A stretch of DNA of 35,544 nt from Utricularia gibba (GCA_002189035.1 NEEC01000129.1:1-35544); one strand, 5' to 3'. Shown: positions 13,840-22,545, counted from the stretch's first letter. Notes: generated by a model from the letters alone, not told the origin. Numbers and translations are program-made.

Positions 13840-13903
13840 CTAGTGTCACAACCCACCCTTCTCATTACATAAGTTGGTACAAGTTTGATGAGATGATGAA
13901 GGA
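13840..13903 (+). repeat. Direct repeat, copy 1 (64 bp)
   Basis: Begins CTAGTGTCAC and ends TGAAGGA. It pairs with 14082-14145 at equal length with about eight mismatches counted by eye. Origin is unknown; possibly part of an old tandem duplication or a decayed transposon. Confidence 0.7.
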
Positions 13904-14081
13904 TTCAGTATTGAAATTAAGAATTCAATAAGGTTAGGCAAACACACCTAAAGTCTATCTATATAATAAACATTAATTAAATTATAAAAAAATTAAATTC
14001 AATTAAATACTTATGATTTATAATTTTTATATATTTAATTATTTTAATTTTAAATATCGTATGAGATTGATTATTCTGTAA

Positions 14082-14145
14082 CTAGTGTCACCACCCACCA
14101 TTTTTATCACATAAGTTGATACAAGTTTGATGAGACTATGAAGGA
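14082..14145 (+). repeat. Direct repeat, copy 2 (64 bp)
   Basis: Diverged copy of 13840-13903, starting CTAGTGTCAC and sharing the core ATACAAGTTTGATGAG. It starts 242 bp after the first copy begins. Flanks do not match, so the unit appears to be limited to about 64 bp. Confidence 0.7.
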
Positions 14146-14449
14146 ATGCATGTTGTCCAAGTCATAAAGTTGGCAGTTATGCAATGATGTGAAGATGGTT
14201 AGCTAATGGAATACGAGGGCTGTGCGCAGCCGTCAAACTCATTGTTACGATGTGTTTGAATCAGGAAGCTTCATCACGTAACCACAAGCTGTATAGGGAA
14301 AACCAAGCATGTGGATTCCAGAGGTTTCTCAAAACAAAACCTTGAATGTCAACAATCAAATCTTGTCAGCTGAAATATTCCATTCCTTTTCGTAGTGAGT
14401 CCACGTATGCCAACCAGTCCATTCTCAGACCATGGTTCCAGAAACCCCA

Positions 14450-16569
14450 TTACTTTTCTTCTGGTTGGATGGGAGGAGCTGCTTTCTCCACATCTTTATT
14501 GGCTTTTTCCCCTCTCCAGTACTTGATCCTTTTCACTGCGGTGGAGGCCTGAAATCCAGTGGAATTGTGGGTGGTTTATTTGGAATAACTGTGATGGGGT
14601 GGTGTCCTTTGTACCTCCTTTTCCCAGTTTGTTCTGTAAACGATCCAGAAGAGAATCAATGTCTGGACTATCGTCCCTGCTACCATTCCGTACCATATAC
14701 CCTGCAGAAAGAAGAAGAAGAAGATCATGCATCTCTTGACTTTTCCGGTTGGTTCCGGTGGATGAATGAACTTACGGCGGCGCCCATGTTGAGAGTGTAG
14801 CCCATGACCAAACCAAGAGGGACGCCGAACACGTAGTAGCACACGATGTTCACGTAGGCGATCAGCGATTGCCATCCGGCTCCGATCGCGACTCCTGCAT
14901 CGGATTATTTGTTTTAGATGATATGCATCACTTGGGCGGCGGATCAGGAAGCAAAAGAACCTGATAGAGCGGGCTGGATGCTGTTGACAACGATGGAGAA
15001 GGCCAGCAATGGGGTGAGATCATACACGATGGCCACGACCTCGTCGCTGTCGGTGAAGAGCGCCGGATATTGATCCTTCAAGACGATGAGGACGGTTGCG
15101 AATACGGTTCCGACGAGCAGCGCCCATATCACCATTACCACAACTGAAAATTTAGCAGTTCGCGGATGGGATGCTCCGAGCTCATTCGACACTCTTACAC
15201 TACGCAAATCAACACAGAAGATGTCACCGTGTTTGCTCAAGTGGGGACATCATCAATCAATCTATCTCTCACCTGATTGCAGCATTGAATCCAACTGCTA
15301 TCATGTTGGTGAATCCCAATATGTTTGTGCTGCACAAGATGCAGATTCTCAGATTTGGACATGTTTGAAACGACTGGTTTCTAAAGATTATATCTTGATA
15401 ACTGGGAGCATATCAACACAACTCACCAAACAGATAGAGCAGCAACAGCTACCTCAGCGTTCTTCAAGTAACCAGCCAGAAGAGTCAAAGCCATGAAATA
15501 CCATGTTTCCAAGCTGTAAGTAAACATGCCATGGTAAAAAGGGTGAATCTTTACAGGAATCTTGATCCACAACAGGGAAATACGATGAGTTACCACATCA
15601 TTACTGCAGATGCAAGAGAGAGCCTTACGAATCCCCATAGATTTTGTACCGCTCTCAAGCTGAATCCTGGCCAAGCTTTTCCGCAGGTTCCAGAAAGAAT
15701 GTAAATCGCTTGCGCTATCACAATGAACCACCACGAGGCGTCGAGAACCGCAGCACCGCCAGCTAGTCCCCAGCCGAATTTAAGCATAAAAAGCCAGCTA
15801 AAAAGTATGTGCAGGGCAAGAGCCGAAGCTGAGATCCAAGCCATGGCCATTATCTTGCTCTGCGCCTGCAAAAACTTGGCTGTCGGAAAATTCAAAGCGT
15901 AGGCGAAAAGCTGAGGAATCATCCACCAGGCCAATTTTCCGGCGACTTGAGAAATGCTCTGTTTCTGGCCAATTAGCAGCAAAAAGGGCAAGGCGAAAAT
16001 GTATAGAAACATCATAATCAGAGCAGTTCCGAGAAGAATAATCCATGATCTCTGCAAATAAACACCCAGCATATCAAGCTGCCCAGCCCCAAACGCCTGT
16101 CCACAAAGCGTTTCCACCGCGCTTCCCATTCCCAACTGCGAAAAACTCGAATCTTTGTCAACAAAATTACAAAGAAAAAAACCCATCATTCAAATTGGTT
16201 CAATACCATGACTCCCAGAGACAATCCCGCGATTACGGAGTTCTCGATCGAGAATGCGGATAATTCCAGCGTACCCACATGCCCCGCGAAAGTTTGCGTC
16301 GAACCTCCGAGCGTATATTGGCAAAGGGATGTGAAAATTGCTGGTCCAGCAAGATACCACAGCTTCCCCGACTCCTCCTTGAACGCCCAAAAAAACCCAT
16401 TAACATTCTCGATGGGCGGGATGTCGTCCTCACCGGCGACGAAGGAGGAGAAAACGGATAAGTTGGAGAGACGGTGGAAGGAAGATAGCCGCGGGGTAAC
16501 CTCCGGCACAACGTCATCGTCTTCCTCCGGCACAAGAAGCAATTGTTTGGCTTCGTTGTTGTCCGCCAT
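14450..16569 (-). CDS. MATE/DETOXIFICATION efflux transporter, 8 exons
   Basis: Multidrug and toxic compound extrusion transporter, 530 residues, an H+-coupled antiporter of secondary metabolites, anions or hormones at the vacuolar or plasma membrane. Exons (complement): 16207-16569, 15594-16135, 15427-15513, 15273-15329, 14961-15199, 14776-14894, 14615-14701, 14450-14548; all phases agree and no indel is needed. MATE signatures: LGMGSAVETLCGQAFGAG, LQRSWIILL, AGKLAWWMIPQLFAYALNFP, AVSVRVSNELGA-type AAISVRVSNELGASHP and GAGWQSLIAYVNIVCYYVFG, consistent with twelve membrane helices. The start is ATG 16569 (context ACAATGGCG); an in-frame ATG 33 bases upstream is less likely. The N-terminal cytosolic tail is acidic (VPEEDDDVVPE). 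The substrate cannot be told from sequence. Two CACGTG boxes lie 54 and 205 bp upstream. Confidence 0.94.
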
Positions 16570-16622
16570 TGTTACTCCCAAGAAAGGAATACAACGCACC
16601 AAGATTTAACCGGAGCTGCAAC

Positions 16623-16628
16623 CACGTG
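16623..16628. promoter_or_regulatory. G-box CACGTG near MATE start
   Basis: CACGTG within ACCACGTGTA, 54 bp upstream of the MATE start codon. With the second copy at 16774-16779 it makes a pair of ACGT elements, the usual arrangement of ABA-responsive complexes. Inferred from sequence only. Confidence 0.35.
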
Positions 16629-16773
16629 TATCTGAAATATTGGACTGAAAAACGAATGGACTCGTTTCGCTCACCTGCCTGAGCGTGATGCATGGGTGCT
16701 GACCTATATCTCTTAACAATGAGATCTTTATCGGATCTCTGACCAGTAGGAATCAAATACGACTCGGCTCAAC

Positions 16774-16779
16774 CACGTG
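16774..16779. promoter_or_regulatory. G-box CACGTG, second copy upstream of MATE
   Basis: CACGTG within AACCACGTGCA, sharing the ACCACGTG octamer with the box at 16623. It lies 205 bp upstream of the MATE start codon. Confidence 0.35.
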
Positions 16780-16829
16780 CAAACCTACTTCCGGCAGCAC
16801 GAAGATGCAGGACAAATATGTAAACACCG

Positions 16830-17255
16830 CCGACCTTTTTTGTCTAAAAAAGAAACAACAGGAATTATGATCCAAAATTAAAATTCATTATTATTACCAG
16901 ATTTTTTAATTTTTTAAAAACCTATTCATAACATTAAAAAGCTTAATACGTTTAAAAGAAGTAAAAAAAATAAACAAATTAATATTTTTTTATCAGTAAA
17001 TAAAGGAATGTAATTCTATTTATGGCATTATTTATTTTCTGATTACCATTAACCCATGAAAAAAAAATAAATGCCCACCATCTTCCATTCTCACCCATAT
17101 TCAAATTTCGGATTTGATCCAAAAAACGAAATTTCACGTAAATTTCAGAAAAAATTATCAAATTTCCCAAAAAAGAAAATATTTTATTTCTGAAAAAATC
17201 GAAAATTTTGGGGTTGAAAACAACACGACAAAGGCGTCTGATCTAGACTTCGGAG
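16830..17255. other. AT-rich spacer
   Basis: A/T-rich with many A runs; no gene recognised. A palindromic CCACGTGG box at 17261-17268 sits directly before the duplicated block that starts at 17271. Confidence 0.5.
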
Positions 17256-17270
17256 GGTTGCCACGTGGAC

Positions 17271-17381
17271 GCAAGTTCAGCGCCTAGCATTTTCCAGAGA
17301 GTTTTCTTCTATTCTCTTCTCTTCATTCAAAGGCATGATGCAGAGAGATTTCTTGAAATGTGTCGTTTTCTCAGGCCCCGG
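17271..17381 (+). repeat. Duplicated segment A, copy 1 (internally deleted)
   Basis: Shares with 21423-21559 a stretch beginning GCAAGTTCAGCGCC and ending GGCCCCGG/AGCCCCGG, including an open-frame block FFYSLLFIQ and HDAERFLEM. Relative to copy 2 it lacks about 25 bp after GCGCC. It is probably part of a gene or element fragment; the protein is not recognised. Confidence 0.7.
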
Positions 17382-17394
17382 ATATCTCCACACA

Positions 17395-17990
17395 ACCAGA
17401 TGATCGCAGATTCCGAAGGGCAGAACTCTCGGATTAGGGTTTCACCGCCTATGGCGAATCAACGGACACTACCACGGCGGTAAGAAAAAACACCACCAGG
17501 ACGACCACGAGCACCACCCTCACCACTCCGACTCGTGTACTTTCATTCTAGAATGAACAGCGCAGCGCAGCTCGCCCAGGTTGACGGACGTTAACCGCCA
17601 CCGCCACCCACGTCTACCGTCGACCGTGCCACTGCCGCCCGCTTTGCTTTGTGCCCGCCACCGCCATCAACCACCACCACCAGCGGGCCTGTTGGGGCGC
17701 GGGCACGATCGTCCGTCGCTAGTTTAAGATTTGACTATGAGGCGTGGTTTGAAATTAAGGTATAACATTGATTTATAATGTGTTTAATAAAATTATTTTG
17801 TTTTGTATGAAGATATAATTATACTAATTATATGGGTATAATTATCATTATATCTATATAATAACTTCATATATGACTATATGTATATTCAATGAAAATA
17901 TGGATATTTTTTAAATCTACATATTTAGATTTATTTAAATTCAAATAATTTAAACTCACCAATATATCAACACACTAACGAAACAAAGAC
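17395..17990 (+). repeat. Duplicated segment B, copy 1, with promoter/exon-1-like sequence
   Basis: About 596 bp, highly similar to 21951-22545. It contains ATTAGGGTTTCACC (a telo-box-like 5' UTR motif), then ATG and a ten-codon frame MANQRTLPRR running into a strong donor CGGCG/GTAAGA at about 17480. A GC-rich CCACCGCCA-type tract and an AT-rich tail follow. It looks like a captured first exon with leader and intron start. The peptide loosely resembles the N-terminus of Ubc13-type E2 enzymes (MANSNLPRR), a weak inference. In copy 1 it follows segment A directly; in copy 2, segment C lies between. Confidence 0.7.
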
Positions 17991-18197
17991 TGATTATTCA
18001 GTCTATTAATTTGAAAATATAATAATATAATCCAAATAATACAAAAGAGTTTCACCATCATCAATGGTAAGTACCAGGTGTGACTGACGTGACCAATTTT
18101 CTTAGCCTATTCTCAGTCTCCGACCAAGAGGGCGCATGCGTTCCCCCGTCCACGAAAGGCGTTTGCTTCGAATGTCAAAATGTAGCTCCAAGTGTAG

Positions 18198-18204
18198 TAT
18201 ATAT
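18198..18204 (+). promoter_or_regulatory. TATA box of peptide gene pep1a
   Basis: TATATAT, 47 bp before the start codon at 18251, in a leader whose GGCGTTTGC and TCTCCCTT blocks are shared with the two paralogues at 20114 and 23111. Confidence 0.5.
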
Positions 18205-18250
18205 TTGTCTCCCTTGATCGGCGAGGAGCCTAAGTCAAGTTCAGGTCAGG

Positions 18251-18502
18251 ATGTTGAAACATATAGCTTTGGCTGTCTTCTTGCTGCTCGTGATCGCGCC
18301 ATGCTTGGCCTCTCCGGTCCACCGGAGGATGCCCGCGCTTGCAGTTTCCAAAAGGGGGATCATAGCCCGGCCTCCGGCGCCGGCGGCCAAAAATGGGTTT
18401 ATCAAGACACATTTAAATGTTGCAGATAACAGCGGGAAGCAGAATGAGATGTTGTTTATCCGAGATCCGCCTCCACCACTACTGGAGGGAGGAATGGTGT
18501 AA
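18251..18502 (+). CDS. Small secreted peptide precursor, family member 1a
   Basis: 83-residue precursor, family not recognised. Residues 1-20 form a clear signal peptide (AVFLLLVIAPCLA, cleavage before SP), so the product enters the secretory pathway. A dibasic site at K34-R35 (VSKRGII) is followed by RPPAP at 40-44, and the C-terminus holds FIRDPPPPLLEGG. Members 1b and 1c have the same order: signal, SKR, RPPAP, and a proline run. It is the most diverged copy: the spacer between RPPAP and PPPP is longer (about 28 residues against 12), and the frame ends right after PPPP. The upstream leader and TATA box are conserved with the paralogues, which argues for a real gene. Role as a processed signalling peptide is inference; a proline-rich wall peptide is the alternative. 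Confidence 0.6.
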   Translation: MLKHIALAVFLLLVIAPCLASPVHRRMPALAVSKRGIIARPPAPAAKNGFIKTHLNVADNSGKQNEMLFIRDPPPPLLEGGMV

Positions 18503-18591
18503 AGGTATTCCACGTTTGCGGCATCTACGCATCGTGACGCCGTTGTTTGTGTTGGCTCCGAGGTTTGTTATTTTTACAGTGATGTCGTTAG

Positions 18592-19018
18592 TGATGTTGA
18601 GTGAGGATGAACATGAGATAAACCAGCAGCAAACTGTGAGAAATGTGGAGGACCCAGAACAGGAAAATAAAAATGTGTCGAGAGATAACGGGAGGAAGAA
18701 GAGAAAGGTCTGTCACCAACTCGGACTAGTTATACTGGACAGCAAGATGGGACACCAACAAAGATACTCCAACTCATCCACTTCAAGAAAATGGCCCAAC
18801 ATGAGGATATGGCCCAACGTGCTGAAGTCAATACTGTTGGAAGTCTTAGTGAGCAACGGGTAATCCCTAGAAGTAGGCGACCGTTGCTAAAGAACTATAA
18901 ATATGTGTATTTTTGTATAACACAATAACTTTGTTTTTTTCTCTAAGGAGAAATACATATATCAAATTAGCCACATCCTTTTCTCATATCTGTTCTACAA
19001 GCCTCACACACTGATATA
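18592..19018 (+). repeat. Duplicated segment C, copy 1
   Basis: Diverged copy of 21564-21930. Shared features are a frame starting at ATG 18596-18606 (MSEDEHE against MSEDEYE), basic block GRKKRK or NRRKKK, LDSK, then AGTAGGC, and a TATA-like GAACTATAAATATGTGTAT. It could be the 3' end of one gene joined to an LTR-like promoter; the family is not recognised. Here it lies after peptide gene 1a, whereas copy 2 lies between segments A and B. Confidence 0.55.
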
Positions 19019-19019
19019 A

Positions 19020-19975
19020 ATTGCTATCAATTAGACCTATTTTAGGTCAAATATGTTGGGTCCAATCCATTACACTTTACCTATGGACTTTGCTTGCAGT
19101 CTTGAGTGTATGCTTCGTGCTTGTGTGTTACAGTCATCTTAAATAAATGGAGTTTAGTCACAAATTTTCACTTTACTCTTATTAGAAAAAAAAAAAGCAA
19201 ATAATATATCAATAAATATAATCAAATATATAAAAAAAATTATCATTAATAATGAATTGTATTCAATTTTTTTCCAATGAAATCTATATTTTTTATTTAC
19301 TTAAATTTCATGTATGTTCGTCTCATTCATAAGATTTTTAATTTCAACAAACATATCTGCATTGGTATCAAAGCAGCCTCACTTTGGTCCTTTCGATACT
19401 TTTATCTTTCCCAAATTCATGAGAAGATTTACCAGAATCCCCAGGAACACTTCTACTCAAGAGAAGACCTATGAGAATTCTGCCTGTTTGAAAAGGAGTG
19501 CGTGCAATCTTCTTCTTGAGTTCTGAGTGATCGTTGTATCACTTAGTGTGGGGATTTTGTTATCACCAAGTGCATGTCAGTACTGCTATTGTATCTGTGA
19601 ACACACAGTGAATTGCCTCTTGGTTTGGTTTGGATGAACTCTAGCCAATGATATTTCCCAGTTCTTACGGTTTTATCTGGTAAAAAAAAACAATGTCTCT
19701 AAAATAACATAAATCTAAAAATACTTTTTATTACATAGTTTTAACTTTTCGTTTAATTTCATTTTTTAATTAAAAATCATATTTTAATAATTATACTTTT
19801 ATGAATTTTAAATTATGTTAAAAATTTAATAATAAAATAATAATTATTCTGAATTTTTCAGAATTTTTATTATATTTATAATTCAATATATACATTCAAA
19901 TTTCAAATTATGTATTTTTCTAAAATCTAAACACCCTTACTATTTTTCAAAATTAACGTGTCGGTGATGCGGCCC
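19020..19975. other. AT-rich spacer with retrotransposon-like remnant
   Basis: No gene recognised. A primer-binding-site-like sequence lies at 19363-19374 (listed separately). The stretch 19690-19950 is almost entirely A/T. Confidence 0.45.
19363..19374 (+). mobile_element. Possible LTR-retrotransposon primer-binding site remnant
   Basis: TGGTATCAAAGC matches the usual plant initiator-tRNA-Met primer-binding site TGGTATCAGAGC at 11 of 12 positions. No flanking LTR pair, gag or pol could be identified, so this is at best a decayed remnant; a chance match is possible. Confidence 0.25.
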
Positions 19976-20073
19976 GGCCCATTCGCAGTCTCTGACCAGG
20001 TGGGCGTCTGCGTTCCTACCTGACATTCCGTTCTCAAAAGGCGTTTGCTGTCCACAACTTGCTCCAAATGTGT

Positions 20074-20080
20074 TATATAT
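20074..20080 (+). promoter_or_regulatory. TATA box of peptide gene pep1b
   Basis: TATATAT, 34 bp before the start codon at 20114, followed by TCATCTCCCTTCC. It is identical in position and flanks to the box of gene 1c at 23071. Confidence 0.5.
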
Positions 20081-20113
20081 TCATCTCCCTTCCTCAGCAG
20101 TAGCCAACTCAAG

Positions 20114-20476
20114 ATGAAGAAACCAACAACAGCTTTGGCTGTCTTCCTGCTGCTCCTGATTGCACCATGCTTGGCCTCTCCTCTCCGCCAGAGTATGTTC
20201 GGGCTCGCACTTGCAGATTCCAAAAGGGAGATGGAAATCAGGCCTCCGGCGCCGATGACAAGACAGTTTAAAATCTCGGAGGTCCCCAGTCCGCCTCCAC
20301 CACAACCACCACCACCACCGGAGGGGAATTCCTGTATCAACCACCACTACCGGAGGGGAATTGCTGTATCCACCACAACCATCACCAACACCGGAGGGGG
20401 AATTGCTGTAAAGTTGTACCATGTTTATGGCATCTGTTGCTTCTTTGACGATTTTAGAGTTACGGTCTCCCTGTAG
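20114..20476 (+). CDS. Small secreted peptide precursor, family member 1b
   Basis: 120-residue precursor in copy 1 of the tandem duplication. The signal peptide (residues 1-21, AVFLLLLIAPCLA) is nearly identical to 1c. After it come S36-K37-R38, RPPAP at 43-47, QFKISEVPSPPPP at 51-63 and PEGN. The start ATG 20114 follows a short leader 34 bp after a TATA box. The C-terminus contains three nucleotide repeats of CCGGAGGGGAATT (20319, 20350, 20391), spaced 31 and 41 bp and so read in different frames. Everything after PEGN therefore differs from 1c (here ending DFRVTVSL) and is probably not the functional part. The likely active region is the conserved SKR-to-PPPP stretch. Function as an apoplastic signal or hydroxyproline-bearing peptide is inferred only. 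Confidence 0.65.
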   Translation: MKKPTTALAVFLLLLIAPCLASPLRQSMFGLALADSKREMEIRPPAPMTRQFKISEVPSPPPPQPPPPPEGNSCINHHYRRGIAVSTTTITNTGGGIAVKLYHVYGICCFFDDFRVTVSL

Positions 20477-20755
20477 TTCTTGGTGTTGAGCAATGCATTA
20501 TCAAGTTTTCTGTAAGATAAATTGGGTTATCAGTGAATGAGTCGAACTCGACGGAGGAACATGCCTGCGATTGGCTATCTAAGACGATGTCAATAGTGGC
20601 TCAAGCTCGTTGCTTGAAGAAACAAACGCGCCTGCTTTGTTCTAGAATGAAAAGCCCGCGCAAGGAGACTACACAGTCCACACGTATACATTGAAAAGGT
20701 TAACAAGAAACAAACGCGCCTACGCAATGTAATGGTTTTCGAAGTGACCAAAGAC

Positions 20756-20774
20756 TTGACGCGTTCCAGGTCAA
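20756..20774. promoter_or_regulatory. W-box pair upstream of peptide gene pep2a
   Basis: TTGAC at 20756-20760 and, inverted, GGTCAA (TTGACC on the other strand) at 20769-20774, about 166-184 bp before the start at 20940. W-boxes bind WRKY factors. The pair is conserved at 23718-23736 in the second copy. Confidence 0.35.
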
Positions 20775-20863
20775 GGGTCCTCAATATCGGATCAGGAGTG
20801 TGGAATCTACTTTCCGCCCAAGGAAAAACAGGGTTGGTGAAAGAGTAGAGTTCGCCTTCCTTG

Positions 20864-20869
20864 TATATA
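20864..20869 (+). promoter_or_regulatory. TATA box of peptide gene pep2a
   Basis: TATATA within CCTTGTATATACAAG, about 76 bp before the start at 20940; conserved in the copy at 23826. Confidence 0.45.
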
Positions 20870-20939
20870 CAAGTGCCAAGGCTCATCTCTCTTGTTGCAA
20901 AGGGCAACTGAGAGAAAGGAGGAGTCTTTAGCATTGGAA

Positions 20940-21195
20940 ATGAAGAAACTTGATAGCAGAGCCACTGCTGCATTCATGGTGACTCTCTTGCTGCTTATCG
21001 TGATGATTACACACTGTTTTGCCGCCGGCAAAGCAACAGCAGCAGTTCCTCTTCAAGGTAATTCATGCTTGCACTAGCAGTGATCCATCACAGGCACTGA
21101 AAATTGGTCGTTTGTTTTAAGGTTCAGAGATGTCTATCCCATCTCGCAACAACCGGAAGATGTTTCCGTTTCATGGACTTGGGTCTTCTCCTTAA
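20940..21195 (+). CDS. Two-exon secreted peptide precursor 2a, C-terminus replaced at duplication breakpoint
   Basis: Exon 1 20940-21057 encodes a 39-residue signal region identical to gene 2b (FMVTLLLLIVMITHCFA). Exon 2 21128-21195 follows a 70 bp GT-AG intron and adds EMSIPSRNNRKMFPF, then HGLGSSP and a stop, giving 62 residues. Similarity to 2b stops at MFPF, precisely where the tandem duplication ends. The dibasic site and PAP/DPPP tail of 2b are thus missing and replaced by unrelated sequence. I read it as a truncated copy, possibly nonfunctional although transcribable: promoter, TATA box and W-box pair are intact. Without splicing, exon 1 would run only to a TAG five codons into the intron (QGNSCLH). 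Confidence 0.5.
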
Positions 21196-21422
21196 GTGTG
21201 GACTCCTTAGTATTTGATTCATATTCGCGAGAGGGCCATTTCATGGAATTAGGATTCAATATAATAAGGTCCATATCTGTCTCATGTCTTCTCTTCGTCT
21301 TCTTACCACCAGCATCGTTCCTGCGAAATCCCTGAGTTCTCAGCTTCAACATCAGCTTCATTCTCACACAATTCATTCTTCAATTCATCTAGGTCAACCT
21401 TCAGGAGGGATGCTGCGTGAAC
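21196..21422. other. Unduplicated sequence between breakpoint and segment A
   Basis: Follows the truncated peptide gene. An open frame starts at 21284 (MSSLRLLTTSIVPAKSL) and runs into segment A, ending at 21565; its serine/leucine/histidine-rich start could be an organelle-like leader, but no family is recognised. Confidence 0.35.
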
Positions 21423-21559
21423 GCAAGTTCAGCGCCGATGAAGAAGCCTATGGCTTCCTGGTTAGCATCTTGCAGACAGTTTTCTTCTATTCTCTTCTCT
21501 TCATTCAAGGGCATGATGCAGAGAGATTTCTTGAAATGGGTCGTTTCTTAAGCCCCGGA
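21423..21559 (+). repeat. Duplicated segment A, copy 2 (longer)
   Basis: Fuller version of 17271-17381 with the extra block encoding EEAYGFLVS. It is in frame with the open frame that starts at 21284. Segment C follows directly. Confidence 0.7.
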
Positions 21560-21563
21560 AATT

Positions 21564-21930
21564 GATGATGAGTGAGGACGAATATGAGACAACGCAGCAG
21601 CAAGCTATTAGAAATGCGGAAGACTCAAACCTAGAAATCAGGAGTGTGTGGAAAGATAACAGGAGGAAGAAGAAGACATGCCAGCATCTCGCGCTAATTA
21701 TGCTGGACAGCAAAGTAAGGAAATGAACTACAAACGATGATCCAGCAATTCCCAGAAGTAGGCAACCGTTACCCACCATTGAACTATAAATATGTATAAA
21801 TATGTGTATCCAGGCACGTCCTAAACTAACTTTGTATGCAGAAAAATTCCTCATTGAGGAAAACAATTTCCAAAATCGTACAATATCTGCCTCCCATATT
21901 CGTCCTACAAAGCCACATACTCTTATACAT
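21564..21930 (+). repeat. Duplicated segment C, copy 2
   Basis: Pairs with 18592-19018. It encodes MSEDEYETTQQQ, a basic KDNRRKKK block and LDSK before a stop at about 21725, followed by a TATA-like stretch GAACTATAAATATG at 21779. Family not recognised. Confidence 0.55.
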
Positions 21931-21950
21931 TGATCAACGGATTGTACACT

Positions 21951-22545
21951 ACCAGATGATCGAAGATTCCGAGAGGGAGAAATCTCGGATTAGGGTTTCA
22001 CCGCCTATGGCGAATCAACGGACACTACCACGGCGGTAAGAAAAACCACCACCAGGACGACCACGAGCACCACCCTCACCACTCCGACTCGTGTGCTTTC
22101 ATTCTAGAATAGACAGCGCAGCGCAGCTCACCCAGGTTGACGGACGTTAACCGCCACCGCCACCCACGTCTACCGTCGACCGTGCCACTGCCGCCCGCTT
22201 TGCTTTTTGCCCGCCACCGCCATCAACCAGTACCACCAGCGGGCCCGTTGGGGCGCGGGCACGATCGTCCGTCGCTAGTTTAAGATTTGACTATGAGGCG
22301 TGGTTTGAAATTAAGGTATAACATTGATTTATAGTGTATTTAATAAAATTATTTTGTTTTGTATCAAGATATAATTATACTAATTATATGGTTATAATTA
22401 TCATTATATTTATATAATAACTTCATATATGGTTATATGTATATCCAATGAAAATATGGATATTTTTAAATCTATGTATTTGGATTTATCTAAATTCAAA
22501 TAATTTAAACTTACCACTATATCAATACACCAACGAAACAAAGAC
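21951..22545 (+). repeat. Duplicated segment B, copy 2
   Basis: About 595 bp copy of 17395-17990, with the same telo-box-like leader, the ten-codon frame MANQRTLPRR and the donor CGGCG/GTAAGA. It begins at ACCAGATGATCG and ends at AACGAAACAAAGAC. Conservation of start codon and donor in both copies is notable, but no second exon was found. Confidence 0.75.

Larger units (their letters stand above)
13276..14440. other. AT-rich gap containing a diverged direct repeat
   Basis: No gene is visible. The stretch from 13390 to 14080 is extremely AT-rich. It contains the 64 bp direct repeat listed separately. The last 200 bp (14230-14440) lies just past the MATE stop codon and is probably its 3' UTR. 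Confidence 0.5.
19980..21172 (+). repeat. Tandem segmental duplication, copy 1
   Basis: About 1.19 kb matching 22981-24135. It carries promoter, peptide gene 1b, spacer, promoter and peptide gene 2a. Homology starts at CAGTCTCTGACCAGGTGGGCG and stops inside exon 2 of gene 2a (after ATGTTTCCGTT). The right breakpoint therefore truncates that gene. Confidence 0.85.

Noticed and set aside
15086-16609. Long plus-strand frames (15086-15496, 16208-16609)
   Set aside because: They are antisense shadows of MATE exons, whose minus-strand reading is fully in phase and homologous.
17500-17700. GC-rich CCACCGCCA tract as a coding or CRISPR-like array
   Set aside because: Irregular low-complexity repeats without constant unit or spacers, and frames broken by stops; probably low-complexity intron or leader DNA.
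18592-19374. Complete LTR retrotransposon
   Set aside because: A TATA-like stretch and a near-match primer-binding site exist, but no LTR pair, gag, protease, integrase or reverse transcriptase frame was found.
20590-20973. 127-codon minus-strand frame, with an equal twin at 23552-23935
   Set aside because: Both lie antisense to the pep2 promoter and first exon; they are alike only because the DNA is duplicated. No signal, domain or promoter supports them.
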